Source of the DNA: Liolophura sinensis
Lineage: Eukaryota > Mollusca > Polyplacophora > Chitonida > Chitonidae
Direction of reading: 5' to 3'
Assembly (NCBI RefSeq): GCF_032854445.1
Contig: NC_088298.1
Coordinates: 14,559,504 to 14,623,503 of the forward strand
Length of the DNA: 64,000 bases
Position numbers and translations under genes: made by a program. Shown piece after piece: positions 11,886-24,172 of the stretch (position 1 is the first letter of the stretch; every line of letters starts with the position of its first letter). The notes beneath the pieces were generated by a model. That model had not been told where the DNA came from and ran no database searches. It saw only the letters and a program-made list of their open reading frames with translations.

Positions 11886-14400
11886 GTGAGAGAAAGTACA
11901 CTGCCATGGCATTTTGACACATGTACACAATTGCATCATGATTATCACCCTTAACAGGCTTTGAGACTGTGTTTTATTTTGTTATCATGCGCCAACCGTC
12001 ACACTGGGAGAAGGACTGTAAGCTTAGGATTGGTCTGTACTGTAACTTAACAATATGACGGTGGATGACAAAAGTGACAAACTTTTTGGTTCAATTCGTA
12101 CAAGTGCATTTTTATATTTGGAAGGAGTACTCAGTATTTGTTTCCATCAAAACTTGCATTATCAGTTAGATTTATTGCCGTATTTCGTTGTAACATATGC
12201 AAGTGTGCAATGGCTTTTTATGCCTGTACTAATAGAGATACAAATGTTTATATATATATGCATCAAGCAAGTATAAGGCATACTTTCTTACTTTTTTAAT
12301 ATTGCATACCAAGATATAGCAGTTCAAGGTAACATCGTGAAAATTGAGGAAATTGAACGCGACACCATGCTATAAATTTTGACCAATCAGGCACAAGTTA
12401 TTTCTAGAAGCCAAGAATGCAGCAGTTTCTGCTGACCTCAGCCAAGTCCTGGTTCGCCTTTTAGCCATATTAGCACTGGATAAAAGGTTTCTCCAATTCA
12501 GCTCATGGCAATGGAAGAATTTCAGGTTAAAAGATTTACCAACATGATAAGGCAGTGTTGCACTGCAGAACAAAATGTTTGTGGTCCTTTAGCTTTAGGG
12601 TTGAATTATTTTTTGTTTTATTTTATTGTATTATTATTATTATATTCACCCAGCTTGCCATTAGTTAACCACTAAACTAGTTCAGTGTGGCCTATCACAC
12701 TGAAAATACCACTGGCACAGCCACAAACCACTTTAGCTTACAGTTCACTTCTTTACTGCCAGGTTGTGGGCACATTGTGGTAAGCCCTCTGGATATGAAA
12801 ATCAGTGCACGGCAGTTGTGTACTTACTCAGACATTTATCTTGGTGTGCAGAGATAAAAAATGAGAGGAAATTGCAATGATATGACGTGGAACTTGCAGA
12901 CCCCAGACTCTGCACATATGCAGTCTTGTGCAGCAGTGAGTGTATATAGCTTAGTATGCAGACCTGGCTGACAGCCATTTTTCACCAGAGAACATTATGA
13001 TGATTTCAATTTTATTTTGGTAAAGATTGGTTGTTATAGAAAAAAGGAATTTCAGCATTTCTTAGCAGTCAAAAACCTTATACTGAAATTGCTCATTTGA
13101 TTTTTTTCTAAATGCATAGAAAACTGCAGTTCTGTATTTTATACTAAAAGCCCCAAGCTGATGATGTTGAGAGTTCAGTTCCAGAGTTTGTGGCATATAC
13201 CTTAAGTTTTCAACAAACTGAATCGAATATGAATTTTAAAGTGGGCAAATTTGTGCCACACATAAACCCCATCACTCATTTATTGAAGAGAAAAGCTGTT
13301 GAAAATACCTTAAGAAATACCAATCAAATAGACAAGCATAGAGATACAAGGCATTGCCTACTGTACTCTCTGACATGTAACTTTGATATCCCCGATCATT
13401 ATAGTAGATAAAAAGTGAAATATGTAGATAATGACTCAATGTCAATGAACCTTACATCTTGTATGTGGAAAACTGCTCTGTAATCTAAATAATAGTGCCC
13501 TTGTCTGTATATTAGACTAAAACATCCCATATGCTTAGGAGCTAATGGCAATAGTTAGTGGGATTTTGTAGTAGATGACAGGTGATCTCATCCTGTGTGG
13601 AAATCTGAGTTTAAAACCCTGTTTGACCCCTAGATCAAGTGTTTCACACTGTTGCTACATGGACTGAATTCAGAAACTCACAGGAGCAGTTACACAAACT
13701 ATAACATGTTAACTGTGTCTATGGCCAACCCCAAAAAGATAAAGATGTGAAATGAAATGCCACGCAGTAAGTATACTTTATACTAAAGTAGTTTCCCCTA
13801 ATTATTTACAACAGCCTGGCACTTGGGCTTATGCGGTCTAAACAGTTGATTTTGTTTCAAAGCTTAAGGCATCATTATCTGTGTTCTCAAATGTAAATAT
13901 AATACATGTACAATATCTGTTATTGTAATTCTCCAAACTGTTGACATGCAAGATGTTTATTGATGGATATTATTCTATGTGATTATAGATGGACAAATTC
14001 TATATACGTTCAATACTTTCATTGAAACCCTGGACTTGTGCAACCCTACCAGGGTAATGTAGTCTGCACAAAACAAACTTAAAGCATATATGAAATGCAC
14101 TGAAAGCTCCTCTTTCATTTATAATTCACCCCCCGGGACTAACCCTGTAACTCTGTAACCCTTTCCTCGTAACACTTAAAAATAAACTATGTATGGTGAT
14201 GGGGGGGAAGGGGGCGGTTATCTTTACAAATTTATGCTACAAATACAGACGTGCATTTCAGGTCTCAACTTTCTGTACATGAGCAATGTTATAGCCAAGT
14301 ATTGTGTTTGTATGTAGCAGACTGTTATGTTTGTGACAATCTAAACAATGGATAATTTATGCATGCTACCATTATTCAGTTGTAATGTGATGAGGAAACA
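11886..14400. other. Unannotated intronic stretch
   Basis: No coding segment with credible splice sites and no recognised repeat. It is ordinary AT-rich intron. Confidence 0.4.
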
Positions 14401-14439
14401 GGCTATGCTCATGTGATTAAAGATCCTTGCCTTTTAGTG

Positions 14440-15010
14440 ACTAGGTCACAGGAGATGACCGTTCAGTCCCATTCTCGGGCAACCGCTTTGGTGGCCTCTG
14501 CCTCCAAATCAGGAGATCTGAGATAAAACCCCGCCTCCAAATCAGGAGATCTGAGATAAAACCCCGCCTCCAAATCAGGAGTTCTGAGATAAAACCCTGC
14601 CTCCAGATCAGCAGATCTGAGATAAAACCCAGGGCGGGTCATACCAAAGACTTTGAATATGGTACTTGCTGTTGCCTCGCTTGTCATTCAGCACTGAGAG
14701 GTTAGAGCAAGGAAACAGGGCCAGGTTACCCCGGTATCAGTGTAATGTGACTGGGTGGGGTGTCATATTTGGTGTCTTCAGCACTGACTCGCCTTCTATA
14801 AGAAGACACAGTGTATGTACACACACTTTAAATGAATCCTTGTAATCATATGATGCAAAATTTATACATGATGTTAAACCCCAAGCATGATGTTAAACCC
14901 AAAGCATGATGTTAAACCCAAAGCATGATCTTAAACCCCAAACATAATGTTAAACCCCAAGCATGATGTTAAACCCCAAGCATGATGTTAAACCCCAAGC
15001 ATACAAACAT
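14440..15010 (+). mobile_element. SINE family B with two internal expansions
   Basis: The body matches the element at 54738-55075: GGTACTTGCTGTTGCCTCGC, CCGGTATCAGTGTAATGTGA, GGTGTCATATTTGGTGTCTT, and AAGACACAGTGTATGTACAC. At the head end, a 33-bp unit (TCCAAATCAGGAGATCTGAG plus ATAAAACCCCGCC) is repeated about four times at 14489-14632. At the tail, a 19-bp unit (CATGATGTTAAACCCCAAG) is repeated about seven times at 14867-15003. That 19-mer is the normal 3' end of the family (GACGTTAAACCCCAAGC). Confidence 0.75.
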
Positions 15011-17090
15011 ACATTCTCAGGCAGGAAATTGTTCTAAAGGCCTGCATAGTCTGATTTGACTGAGTGCTCCCTTGTGTGGTCATGCACAAAGTTCTTTGCA
15101 GTCTGCTTGCTTTTCACTAATATGGCCTACAGATCACACATGGGAAACATGCACAGCAAATATCCTTGTTATATCCTGGTTTAAATGTGTCTTTCCCACC
15201 ATTCTGTATTGTATCCTGATGGGCACTCCCAGGACTGCAGTATGATATCACTCTCACGGCTGGTGTTGATGTTGTTAGACAGGATAAGTAGTGTCATGCT
15301 GTATGTAAAGGGGGGCTGAACGCTTCCACAATAGCCTGTTGTTGATACATGTGTCAGTGCATATGTACCTACGTCTATATCAAAACAAAACTTCCCACTT
15401 AGGCAGTAACACTTCTTACCAGATGCCTGGGTGTTTATTCTAGGGAAAATTTTTTGGAGTTGGCATTGCTGTTTATGTGAGATCACCCGAAAAAACTGTA
15501 TAACTCTGTAAATTTCATGTTATTGTTATATGTTTTAAAAGAGGGAATTCTTACTTAAAAAACTATCAGTTTTATGAGACTTTGAAGAAAATTTTGAAAT
15601 TGAAGAATTTGAAGGAGAATTTCCAGGTTATATTTTGAGAAAAATAAGGATTTTTATGTGAATGACTTTATATATATTGTTTCTGATAAATACCCCGAAA
15701 ATCCTGCTGAGGGTTGTAAAAAACAATGCTCTGTGGTTGAAGACATGATTTGGTTTTATAGTACTCTATATGTGTATATTCAGTAATAGGCACTTATAGA
15801 CTCATTTTCATTGTATAGTTGGGCATCTGGTGATCAATTAATGTTAGCAGAAAGACATGTTGTTCACATCATGTATGATTCCTATTTATGATACCACTAG
15901 ATTTGCTGTGTTTGTGGTATAATAATTATAATGAGCACTACCAGTAAGGTAGATATGTTCATATGGTCTATGATACCCTATCTATTGCCCTTTCCCTCCT
16001 CTTCCCCCCCCCCCCCCACCCCCCTCCGATTTTCTCTTATTACTTCCATTCATAACTATAGGGGTGTTTTTACTGGTGCGTTTCCTTTTGTTTGTTTGTT
16101 AGTCACTAGGTTATCTAACCTGTATGGTTTATGATAAGTTGATTCTGTGTCATTTCTGTTTATAAGTCCTTTAAAATCACTGGCTCTGAGTTCTGCTTAA
16201 TTACTATAACAACCCATATCACTGCATATATGTATATATGTCATTGCCTTTTCCATTTGGAACACTCTCCTGATGATGGCTAAATAAAATGCCGAAATAT
16301 TGAGTCACAGTGAAGTCTTTTTTGGGAGTTACATTACTCGTGTATTTATAGAGTAGGTGTAGGATATTTTCAGCATTTTCTTCCATGTCTGTCTGGTAAT
16401 GACAGCTTACAGATTGACATGCAAGATCAGTGCAAGTAGCAATTATCTCTAGGTTGATAAAGTTTATCTACTGCTTTCATAATTGAGTAGTTGGAAAATA
16501 TGCAATGTATTGCAGGGGAAACAGTTGAAGATTGGTGGGATCTGATTTCCGAATGGATTTAGTGTAACACCACAAAGTTATCTCCCTTATCTGGAACAGG
16601 ATCCACACCCATAGTTTTCCTGTTTACATTATACTGTGACTGTCAGAAATGACATCACCTACTGTTGAACAGCACAAGGCCTGTCTCTTCTTAACTCCCA
16701 CCTAATCCTGACCAATGACACAGGCATTGTTCAAACAGTTTGTTTGTGATGCACTCACTTCCACACATCTTGATGTTGACATAGATCTGTTGTTAGTAAC
16801 AGTATCTGATGTTTGACCTTGTGATGGACTGAGAATCACTTTGATGTTCATGAAAATTTGATTTTTAATTTTGTGTCAACCATCTTTTCAAAGTGAGCTT
16901 ATGTACGTAAAGAAAAAAAGATACTGGAAAGGAGATAGTTGTAGTAAATGTGAAATATATGTCTACACTGAAAATGTCTGGTAAGTGTCAGATCAGCAAA
17001 AGTCAACAAAAATAAAATAAGGGCTGGAGTGTCAGCAGAAACACCTCTGTGAATCATAAGCAATGTTTTTTTTGTTAGATTTTTATACGG
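15011..17090. other. Unannotated intronic stretch with a C run
   Basis: AT-rich. A C-rich tract lies near 16005-16025 (CCCCCCC-ACCCCCCTCC). I see no gene or repeat family otherwise. Confidence 0.4.
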
Positions 17091-17094
17091 CCCA

Positions 17095-17590
17095 GCCTTA
17101 AGGTGGAGAGTATTATGTTACAGCAGTTTTGTCCGTCTGCTCATCCATGTTCGTGTCCGGGCTGTAACTCTGTTCTTTACATACAGTTTTCATTTTTGGT
17201 GGATACTTGCATACACAGATGACGATGTGTCACGACTTACATTTGTCCATTTCTGTGGTTGTCGTGGTTACCAGAATGTGGTTAGCCACATTATACTATA
17301 TAAATAGATACAATTTTGTGTCCGGGCTATAGCTCCAACTGTTTTCCACGCAGAATTTCAATTTTTGGTGGATACATAGATACACAGATGACAGTGTGTC
17401 GCAACTCACATTTGTTCATTTCCATGGTTGTCCTGATTATGAGATCGCCAGTTTCCCTACATACACTATATAGATAAAAATGATCTCATCACCGGGCTAC
17501 AACTCCAACTGTTTTCAGCATGAAGTTTTCATTTTAGTGGACACATTTGTCCACTTAGGCAGTTGTCATGGTAACCACATACCTATCATG
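17095..17590. repeat. 165-170 bp tandem repeat, three copies
   Basis: Copies are marked by TCCGGGCTGTAACTC (17156), TCCGGGCTATAGCTCC (17321) and ACCGGGCTACAACTCC (17491). Each is followed by TTTTCATTTTTGGTGGATAC-like sequence and ACACAGATGAC. They are diverged. The GTCCGGGC-TGTAACTC phrase is one I have met in invertebrate repeats, but I cannot name a family. Confidence 0.75.
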
Positions 17591-18890
17591 AACTCACCAC
17601 AATGCTGCTGGTATTCTTTTATACATTTCAAGCAAATGCATTTGTTGGGGCATAATTTATGTTTACCTGAGCTTGTGTTAAATTTGGCCAAATACTTGAA
17701 TTCTGTGGTGGGCAGTACGAACCGCAATTAATTAATAATATGGAAGTCGGTGTTGAGAAACTGTTTCTTGGATTGCCCGTATCTATTTATAGCTGTTACA
17801 TGAATGTCTTGATGCCTAGATTCCTAGGTATTCACCTTTGTAATGTTTCCTCATTCACATAAACGAGTTGTTCTAATTCCAACTTTTCGTTTTTCTTTTT
17901 TTTTGTACTTGGAATTAAAAAGACAATTATAAAAAGTCATTGACACCCAAAATGATCTGTTAAACCTACCCTAGAATTCAAACAATTGACTGGCTTTTTG
18001 TCAGTGAAAAATTGTAAGGCAATAAAGAGATAGATTTCACTGGCCTTTTCCCTATTCCCTTCGTATTAGGGAAATAATTATCTGCTTGTGAGTGCAATAA
18101 TAAGTATGTTGGGTGTGTGGCAAAATCTTATGAACAGCTTGAATGTGATTAGCTAACACAGGAACACTGCAGATTTGATGCACGCTTTCTTACCACCGTT
18201 GTCATAATCTGATTAATTTTTTTGTAGAATGTGACCATATTTAAGTAGTTGTAAATGAGTTTTCTTCTTACCCACTGACCAGGTCTGAACTACTGTGCTT
18301 GATATGTGTGGATGCATTTCTCAATATTCGCCATATATGGAGGGCTGCCACATATTTGTCTTGAAGACACTTATCATAGCATATCATGTTTGTGTTTTGG
18401 TTCACTTCCAATGTCCTCCTTAAGCCTGTATCTGTCTTGGGGGGGGGGGGGGATCTGCCTTGAAATCTGGTTACCCTCTGATTGCCACTTTAATACCCTC
18501 CCTTGCCTGCCCAGTGCCCAGTATTCAACATAGCTGCCCACCCAAGCTGTACATTGAACATGTGACCCTGTGAACACCATGATATCTATCTAATCAGAGC
18601 TGGTAAACTGTGAAATGATTCTGGTGAATTTGAACAGCTACCCTGCTGCCCTTTGACAGAATATATGGGGTATCACTGTCCAGTTTGCCCTAATGACTGA
18701 ACCTGACCTGATGTCTGCCCCACCAGGTCAATCAACATAGCTGATGCTGGCCACAGTGATCTCCCAAAGGGCCAATGAATCACAGCTGTTGGGGCTGCCA
18801 TCTATTTGGTCCCCATCATTCCTGTTTGTTTTTACTGCTGGGGAGGATGTCAGTCCCCCAAGATAAGGCATGCTGTTGGAAGGAACATCT
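17591..18890. other. Unannotated intronic stretch with a 14-base G run
   Basis: G run at 18439-18452. No supported gene. Confidence 0.4.
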
Positions 18891-20840
18891 TTGGAATGCT
18901 TCCTTAATGTCCAGTGTCAGAGTGGCCTCCTGAGGTTATAAACCTGTGGTTTGGGACACAAGTGTGTTGGACTACACAGGTGCTAGAATACCAATGCAAA
19001 TACCAAAGTTAGTCCATCATAAAAGCAAAGATACTTTTGAGACACAGACCCATCTGAGACAGACACATTAAATGGACTGAATGGGTGCTACAATGCTTCC
19101 TGAATGTCCAGTATCAGGATTGACCCCTGGAATTAAAAATTTTGATCTGGGACAGACACATAATGGGTCCTAGAATGTTTCCCTATGTCCAGTATCAGGA
19201 TGGTCCACTGATATGATAAACTTCTGATCTGGGACAGATACATAAGATGGTCTGAATGGGTTCTAGAATGTTTCCCTATTGTCTAGTGTCAGGATGTCCC
19301 CAGAAATTAAAAACTTCTGATCTGGGACAGACACTTGAAGTGGACTGAATGGGTGCTAGAATGCTTCCCAGATGTCCAGTATCAGGATGGTTCCCAGAGA
19401 TTATAAACTTCTGATCTGGAACACATGCTTGAGGTGGACTGAATGGGTGCTAGAATGTTTCCTATTGTCCAGTGTCAGGATGGTCCCCAGAGATTATAAA
19501 CTTCTGATCTGGGACACACACATAAGGTGGGCTGAATGAATGCTAGAATGTTTCCCTGTTGTCCAGTGTCAGGATGGTCCCCAGAGATTATAAACTTTTG
19601 ATCTGGGACAGACACTTGAGGTGGGCTGAATGGGTGCTGGAATGTTTCCTATTGTCCAGTGTCAGGATGGTCCCCTGAGATTATAAACTTCTGATCTGGG
19701 ACAGACACATGAGGTGGGCTGAATGGGTGCTAGAATGTTTCCTATTGTCCAGTGTCAGGATGGTCCCCTGAGATTATAAACTTCTGATCTGGGACATACA
19801 CATGAGGTGGGCTGAATGGGTGCTAGAATGTTTCCTATTGTCCAGTGTCAGGATGGTCCCCTGAGATTATAAACTTCTGATCTGGGACATACACATGAGG
19901 TGGGCTGAATGGGTGCTAGAATGTTTCCTATTGTCCAGTGTCAGGATGGTCCCCTGAGATTATAAACTTCTGATCTGGGACATACACATGAGGTGGGCTG
20001 AATGGGTGCTAGAATGTTTCCTATTGTCCAGTGTCAGGATGGTCCCCTGAGATTATAAACTTCTGATCTGGGACATACACATGAGGTGGGCTGAATGGGT
20101 GCTAGAATGTTTCCTATTGTCCAGTGTCAGGATGGTCCCCTGAGATTATAAACTTCTGATCTGGGACATACACATGAGGTGGACTGAATGGGTGCTAGAA
20201 TGTTTCCTATTGTCCAGTGTCAGGATGGTCCCCTGAGATTATAAACTTCTGATCTGGGACATACACATGAGGTGGACTGAATGGGTGCTAGAATGTTTCC
20301 TATTGTCCAGTGTCAGGATGGTCCCCTGAGATTATAAACTTTTGATCTGGGACAGACACTTGAGGTGGGCTGAATGGGTGCTGGAATGTTTCCCTGTTGT
20401 CCAGTGTCAGGATGGTCCCGTGAGATTATAAACTTTTGATCTGGGACAGACACTTGAGGTGGGCTGAATGGGTGCTGGAATGTTTCCTATTGTCCAGTGT
20501 CAGGATGGTCCCCTGAGATTATAAACTTCTGATCTGGGACATACACATGAGGTGGACTGAATGAGTGCTAGAATGTTTCCTATTGTCCAGTGTCAGGATG
20601 GTCCCCTGAGATTATAGACTTCTGATCTGGGACATACACATGAGGTGGACTGAATGGGTGCTAGAATGTTTCCTATTGTCCAGTGTCAGGATGGTCCCCT
20701 GAGATTATAGACTTCTGATCTGGGACAGACACTTGAGGTGGACTGAATGGGTGCTAGAATGTTTCCTATTGTCCAGTGTCAGGATGGTCCCCTGAGATTA
20801 TAAACTTTCGATCTGGGACACACACATGAGAGGTGAACTA
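18890..20840. repeat. 93-bp minisatellite, about 21 units
   Basis: The unit starts GAATGGGTGCTAGAATGTTT, continues CCTATTGTCCAGTGTCAGGA and TGGTCCCCTGAGATTATAAA, and ends with CTTCTGATCTGGGACATACA and CATGAGGTGGGCT. Spacing is 93 bp where measured (for example 19721 to 19814). The left edge (18890-19300) is strongly diverged. The middle units (19720-20300) are nearly identical, as expected if the centre is being homogenised. It lies about 770 bp before the third hyccin exon. Confidence 0.95.
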
Positions 20841-21604
20841 TAAAAGAGGAGGCAGCATGCCCAGGAAAGTTTCTCCTTGGAGATACCATGCTCTGTAATG
20901 AAGTTAAGGCGCTTTTGGTACTCAGACCCGTAGCCTGGGCCAGACACATATAAAAGTGGACTGGATAAGTGCCAGAATGCTTCCCTAATGTTTAGTTGAT
21001 GGGTGCTAGGAGAATTAAGTGTTGAAATCAGCCTCTAATGCTGGCTTCCACAAAATTTTGTCAGTTCTTTTCCCTCCTAGGTGGTCTGCTTTTTAAAGAT
21101 ACAAGTGTAATTAACATTGTGAGACGTTATTAAATTAACCAAGTTTTAGTACAGGTGAACCAAGTTGGGGTTTGATGAGATGATATTTAGCAAATAGTTG
21201 GCAGTGTCAGGAGTTTAAGTTCAGTATTGCTTTGACTGAATTTTTTCTTTCTCCCAAGCTTTAGCAAGAACAAGGAAATTGTTTGGATCTGTCTGCCTGT
21301 CATGCTTGTCCAGTTTTGATCAATTTTTTTTTTTGTTTAACCTCAGATCAAGTTGGAAAACCAGCAGGATACATGTATAAGTCTTTGGATTTCTATGATT
21401 AGGAATTGGTGATGGTTTTTTGGGGGTTTTTTTTGGAATAAACTACTTTAATCATTGTCCGATTTTCATAAAATTTTGTGTACTAAAAAATGCGATTTGT
21501 GGTTCCTCAGATTAAGAGTGAAATTCAGGTTTATTCATGCGTACGTTTTGCATAATTGGCTTGAAGATATACATTATCTAAATGTTTTTTTCTGTTGTTT
21601 TCAG
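20841..21604. other. Unannotated intron end before hyccin exon at 21605
   Basis: AT-rich with T runs. The pyrimidine tract TGTTTTTTTCTGTTGTTTTC just before 21605 serves the acceptor. Confidence 0.5.
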
Positions 21605-21764
21605 GTGAGCAATGCCATAAGGAACTCCCTACAGTATAACCCCTCAGGTCAGCCTGGAGATGGGCCTATGGGCATTGCAGTGGCTCTATCCCCAACCGCT
21701 TCCACCACCACCCTGTCTAAGTCAGCCATCACCAACGCCTCTTTCAGGGCCAAAAAGCTACCAG
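21605..21764 (+). CDS. FAM126: Hyccin exon (internal), VSNAIRNSL segment and start of tail
   Basis: The acceptor is TTGTTTTCAG before 21605, with a T-rich tract, and the donor is GTACGA at 21765. It enters in phase 0 and leaves one base into a Glu codon. It encodes 53 residues starting VSNAIRNSLQYNPSG, matching human hyccin VANAIKASLPHGP. Further on, VALSPTASTTTLSKSAITNA matches the human block ITPTSSRISRNAVTSMSI. This second block is a conserved linear motif after the fold, which ends here; the rest is predicted to be disordered. The exon ends with a basic RAKKLP. A 5'-truncated SINE lies 41 bp past the donor in the next intron. Confidence 0.88.
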
Positions 21765-21805
21765 GTACGATAAAGACATAAAGCAGTTGTATAATACATG
21801 TCTAA

Positions 21806-21984
21806 TTTATTTATTTATTTGATTGGTGTTTTACGCCGTACTCAAGAATATTTCACTTATATGACGGAGGCCAGCATTATGATGGGAGGAAACCGGGCAC
21901 AGCCTGGGGGAAACCCACAACCATCCGCAGGTTGCTGGAAGACCTTCCCACTTACGACCGGAGAGGAAGCCAGCATGAGTAATC
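21806..21984 (-). mobile_element. SINE family A, head-truncated, with 9-bp target-site duplication
   Basis: In minus orientation: (TTTA)n, TTTGATTGGTGTTTTACGCC, GGCCAGCATTATGATGGGAGG, ending in CCAGCATGAG of the body. CATGTCTAA at 21797-21805 and again at 21985-21993 flanks it exactly. It sits just inside the intron after the third recognised hyccin exon. Confidence 0.92.
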
Positions 21985-21993
21985 CATGTCTAA

Positions 21994-22604
21994 AGATACC
22001 TTTACAATGCTACAACAACATACATCTGGTGACACTTTTTTGCAATATGACATCCCTTTACGGCATAGCAGGGTCAATCAGCCAAGTGAAACATGGGATA
22101 ATTCATGTATGAAAAGAATACATATAGTAAATTACACAAGATTAGATTGTAATCTTTTTAATTGTGTTCTTAACTTGGATTGGGTGTAAAATATTGCAAA
22201 AACTATGGGTTTTGCTTCTAGTTTTATCTGATCATGTATACTGCTAGGAATAAGATAGAAAAGTGGTCCAGCAGTTCTGTAAAGCTGCAACATCATTTTG
22301 CACTGGGATATCATAAATGATGTCATTCAAAACGGACATCTATTAAAAACAGATCCTAATGGTTGCTACCTGTAAACTGTTTTTGTGGGGAATGATTAAT
22401 TTCACTGATGTCAATCTTTTCACGATGGCAGCCAGGTTTATGGTGGGAGCAGGGGTGTATTTAGAATAGGGTTTTGTTAAAAGCTATGACTTAGACTAGA
22501 ATAGTTACCTCATTGTGAAAAAGATACAATATACCAAATCATCCAGAATTACCAGTTACCTGTAACTCTTTTGCTCTACAAGATATGTTTGTCTTTTCTT
22601 GTAG
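21994..22604. other. Rest of the last hyccin intron
   Basis: Ordinary intron ending in the acceptor TTTCTTGTAG. Confidence 0.6.
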
Positions 22605-23263
22605 AGGACATCACTGTTCCGGATGAAGCGGACATAACACTGAATAAACACCTACCCAGTATTGAGGAAAGCTCAGAGTCGTCGGGGGTTGGTCGCAGCC
22701 CAGGACCCTCACGAGGCTCCGGTAAACAGTCCAAATCAGGAAAAAAGGGAGAGAAATCAAGAACACCCAGAGCAAAAGACAAGGAAGACCCAAGAAGCAT
22801 CTCCAGCGGGGGCAACATCCCCACGTCCAATTCCATCAACAGTGACTGCTCAGAGACGGGCAGTAACACAGGGGTCAGAGTGGCTGTTATTCGACAGCAG
22901 GGTCATACAATCGTGGATGCCATCGAGTTACAGTCTCTGCCACCAGGAGGCATCATCAAGCGACCCGATAACCAAAACCAGTCTGCTTCCAGTGTCATCG
23001 CCAGGAAGATGGAATCCTCAGGCTCTATGGACAGCATGTCGAAAAAAAGTGTGTCATCGCTGACCAACAAACATCGAAATGATAGTTTGACTGCTCCGTT
23101 AGCAAGTTTAAGTGACACAGAGGATTCTGCCTTAGGAAAACCACGACATAGTTCCAGCTCCAACCATATAGCAATTAGTCGAACAAAGGATCCTGGAGCA
23201 TCTTCAACAGCAGCCAACAGGCTCTCTGGATCCTCTGTAAAGTCTTTTGGGACTGAGGTGTAG
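22605..23263 (+). CDS. FAM126: Hyccin terminal coding exon, disordered Ser-rich tail
   Basis: The acceptor is TTTCTTGTAG before 22605, and AG completes the split Glu codon. It encodes 218 more residues to TAG at 23261-23263. The tail begins with an acidic stretch (EDITVPDEADITLNKHLPSI), then a Gly/Ser/Lys-rich basic region rich in SP, RT and KS sites. A more hydrophobic segment VRVAVIRQQGHTIVDAIELQ follows, then Ser-rich sequence. It ends S-F-G-T-E-V, which fits a class I PDZ-ligand consensus (T-x-V at the carboxyl end); this is my inference. No globular domain is visible. Vertebrate hyccins also end in a Ser-rich low-complexity tail of about 200 residues, so length and character fit. Base composition is clearly less AT-rich than the flanking introns. 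Confidence 0.85.
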
Positions 23264-24124
23264 GTGAGCCAAGAGGCTGACTGCCTCCTCTATTGAACTC
23301 CTTGGTTCTTGAGTCTCTGTAGATTTACCAAAACAGACTATCTGGATGCTATGGTTAATCGTCCAGAACTGAGGATTAGCTAAGAAGCTCCTTTGTTACA
23401 TCATGTGTAAGTTTCAAGGCCTAGTCAGCCAACAGGTTATGTGCCTGTTCAGTGAAGTCATAGGACAGCGGGGTGTAGGTCATCTAAGAGGCTGTCTGGC
23501 TCTTGTGTTAAACCCTGTAAAACTGAGGTGTAGATAAAATAACAGAGGTGGCCTAATTCCATTTGAAATTAAATGGATGAAATTAAAACCATTTGAGACT
23601 GATCAGTAGAAACTAATATTAAAGGTTATTACTTGAATTGTTACAGTTAAAAAACATGTACACTCTGGGCACATTATAGTACAGGACATTTTTAATTATG
23701 TAAACTTGTAGGTATAGTGAAGGCTGCACTCCTGATTGGTCGAGGCACGCCATCATGTTGGATTGAGACACTTCTTTGCAGTGCACAGATGAAAAAGCAT
23801 ATATTGACTCCTCTCATATAGGTGTAAAATTCTGATTTCATCCCTGGGAATTCCGTGGTCTGAGGAGGTGTATTCGGGCTTTGGTTTTCTTGTGTAAATA
23901 TTTACAATTAGGTTAAAATTAGCAGATTTTACAGATGTTAGAAAACCGTAAGTATTGGCTTCAGGTATGCTGAAGAACAACACGACAAAAATTCTCAAAA
24001 GCAGCGAGGTATATAATTACAGGCATAATGACAGGTATAATTATTCTAATCATAGTGTACACACGCACACATATAAATACATATAAACACAATCACACAC
24101 ATATATACATACATAATATATATT

Positions 24125-24172
<48 letters not shown>

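Larger units (their letters stand above)
5632..23263 (+). other. FAM126: Hyccin (FAM126/HYCC) gene, 3' part, four exons
   Basis: Gene span from the first exon I can recognise to the stop codon. The four exons are 182, 88, 160 and 659 nt, total 1089 nt, which is 362 codons plus TAG. The phases match at every junction (AT|G, then phase 0, then G|AG), which strongly supports the model. Introns are 1085, 14618 and 840 bp, all GT-AG. Hyccin binds TTC7 and stabilises the PI4KA complex that makes PI4P at the plasma membrane; human HYCC1 loss causes hypomyelination with cataract (family knowledge). The N-terminal part of the hyccin domain, about 220 residues in the human protein, is not found here and presumably lies upstream of the window. 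Vertebrates have two paralogues; I cannot tell from this fragment whether this animal has one. Confidence 0.88.

Noticed and set aside
17151-17600. Possible coding repeat because of the conserved 165-170 bp period
   Set aside because: Copies differ in length by non-multiples of three and contain stops in all frames.
22576-23217. Minus-strand and alternative-frame open readings over the last hyccin exon
   Set aside because: Shadows of the real coding exon.
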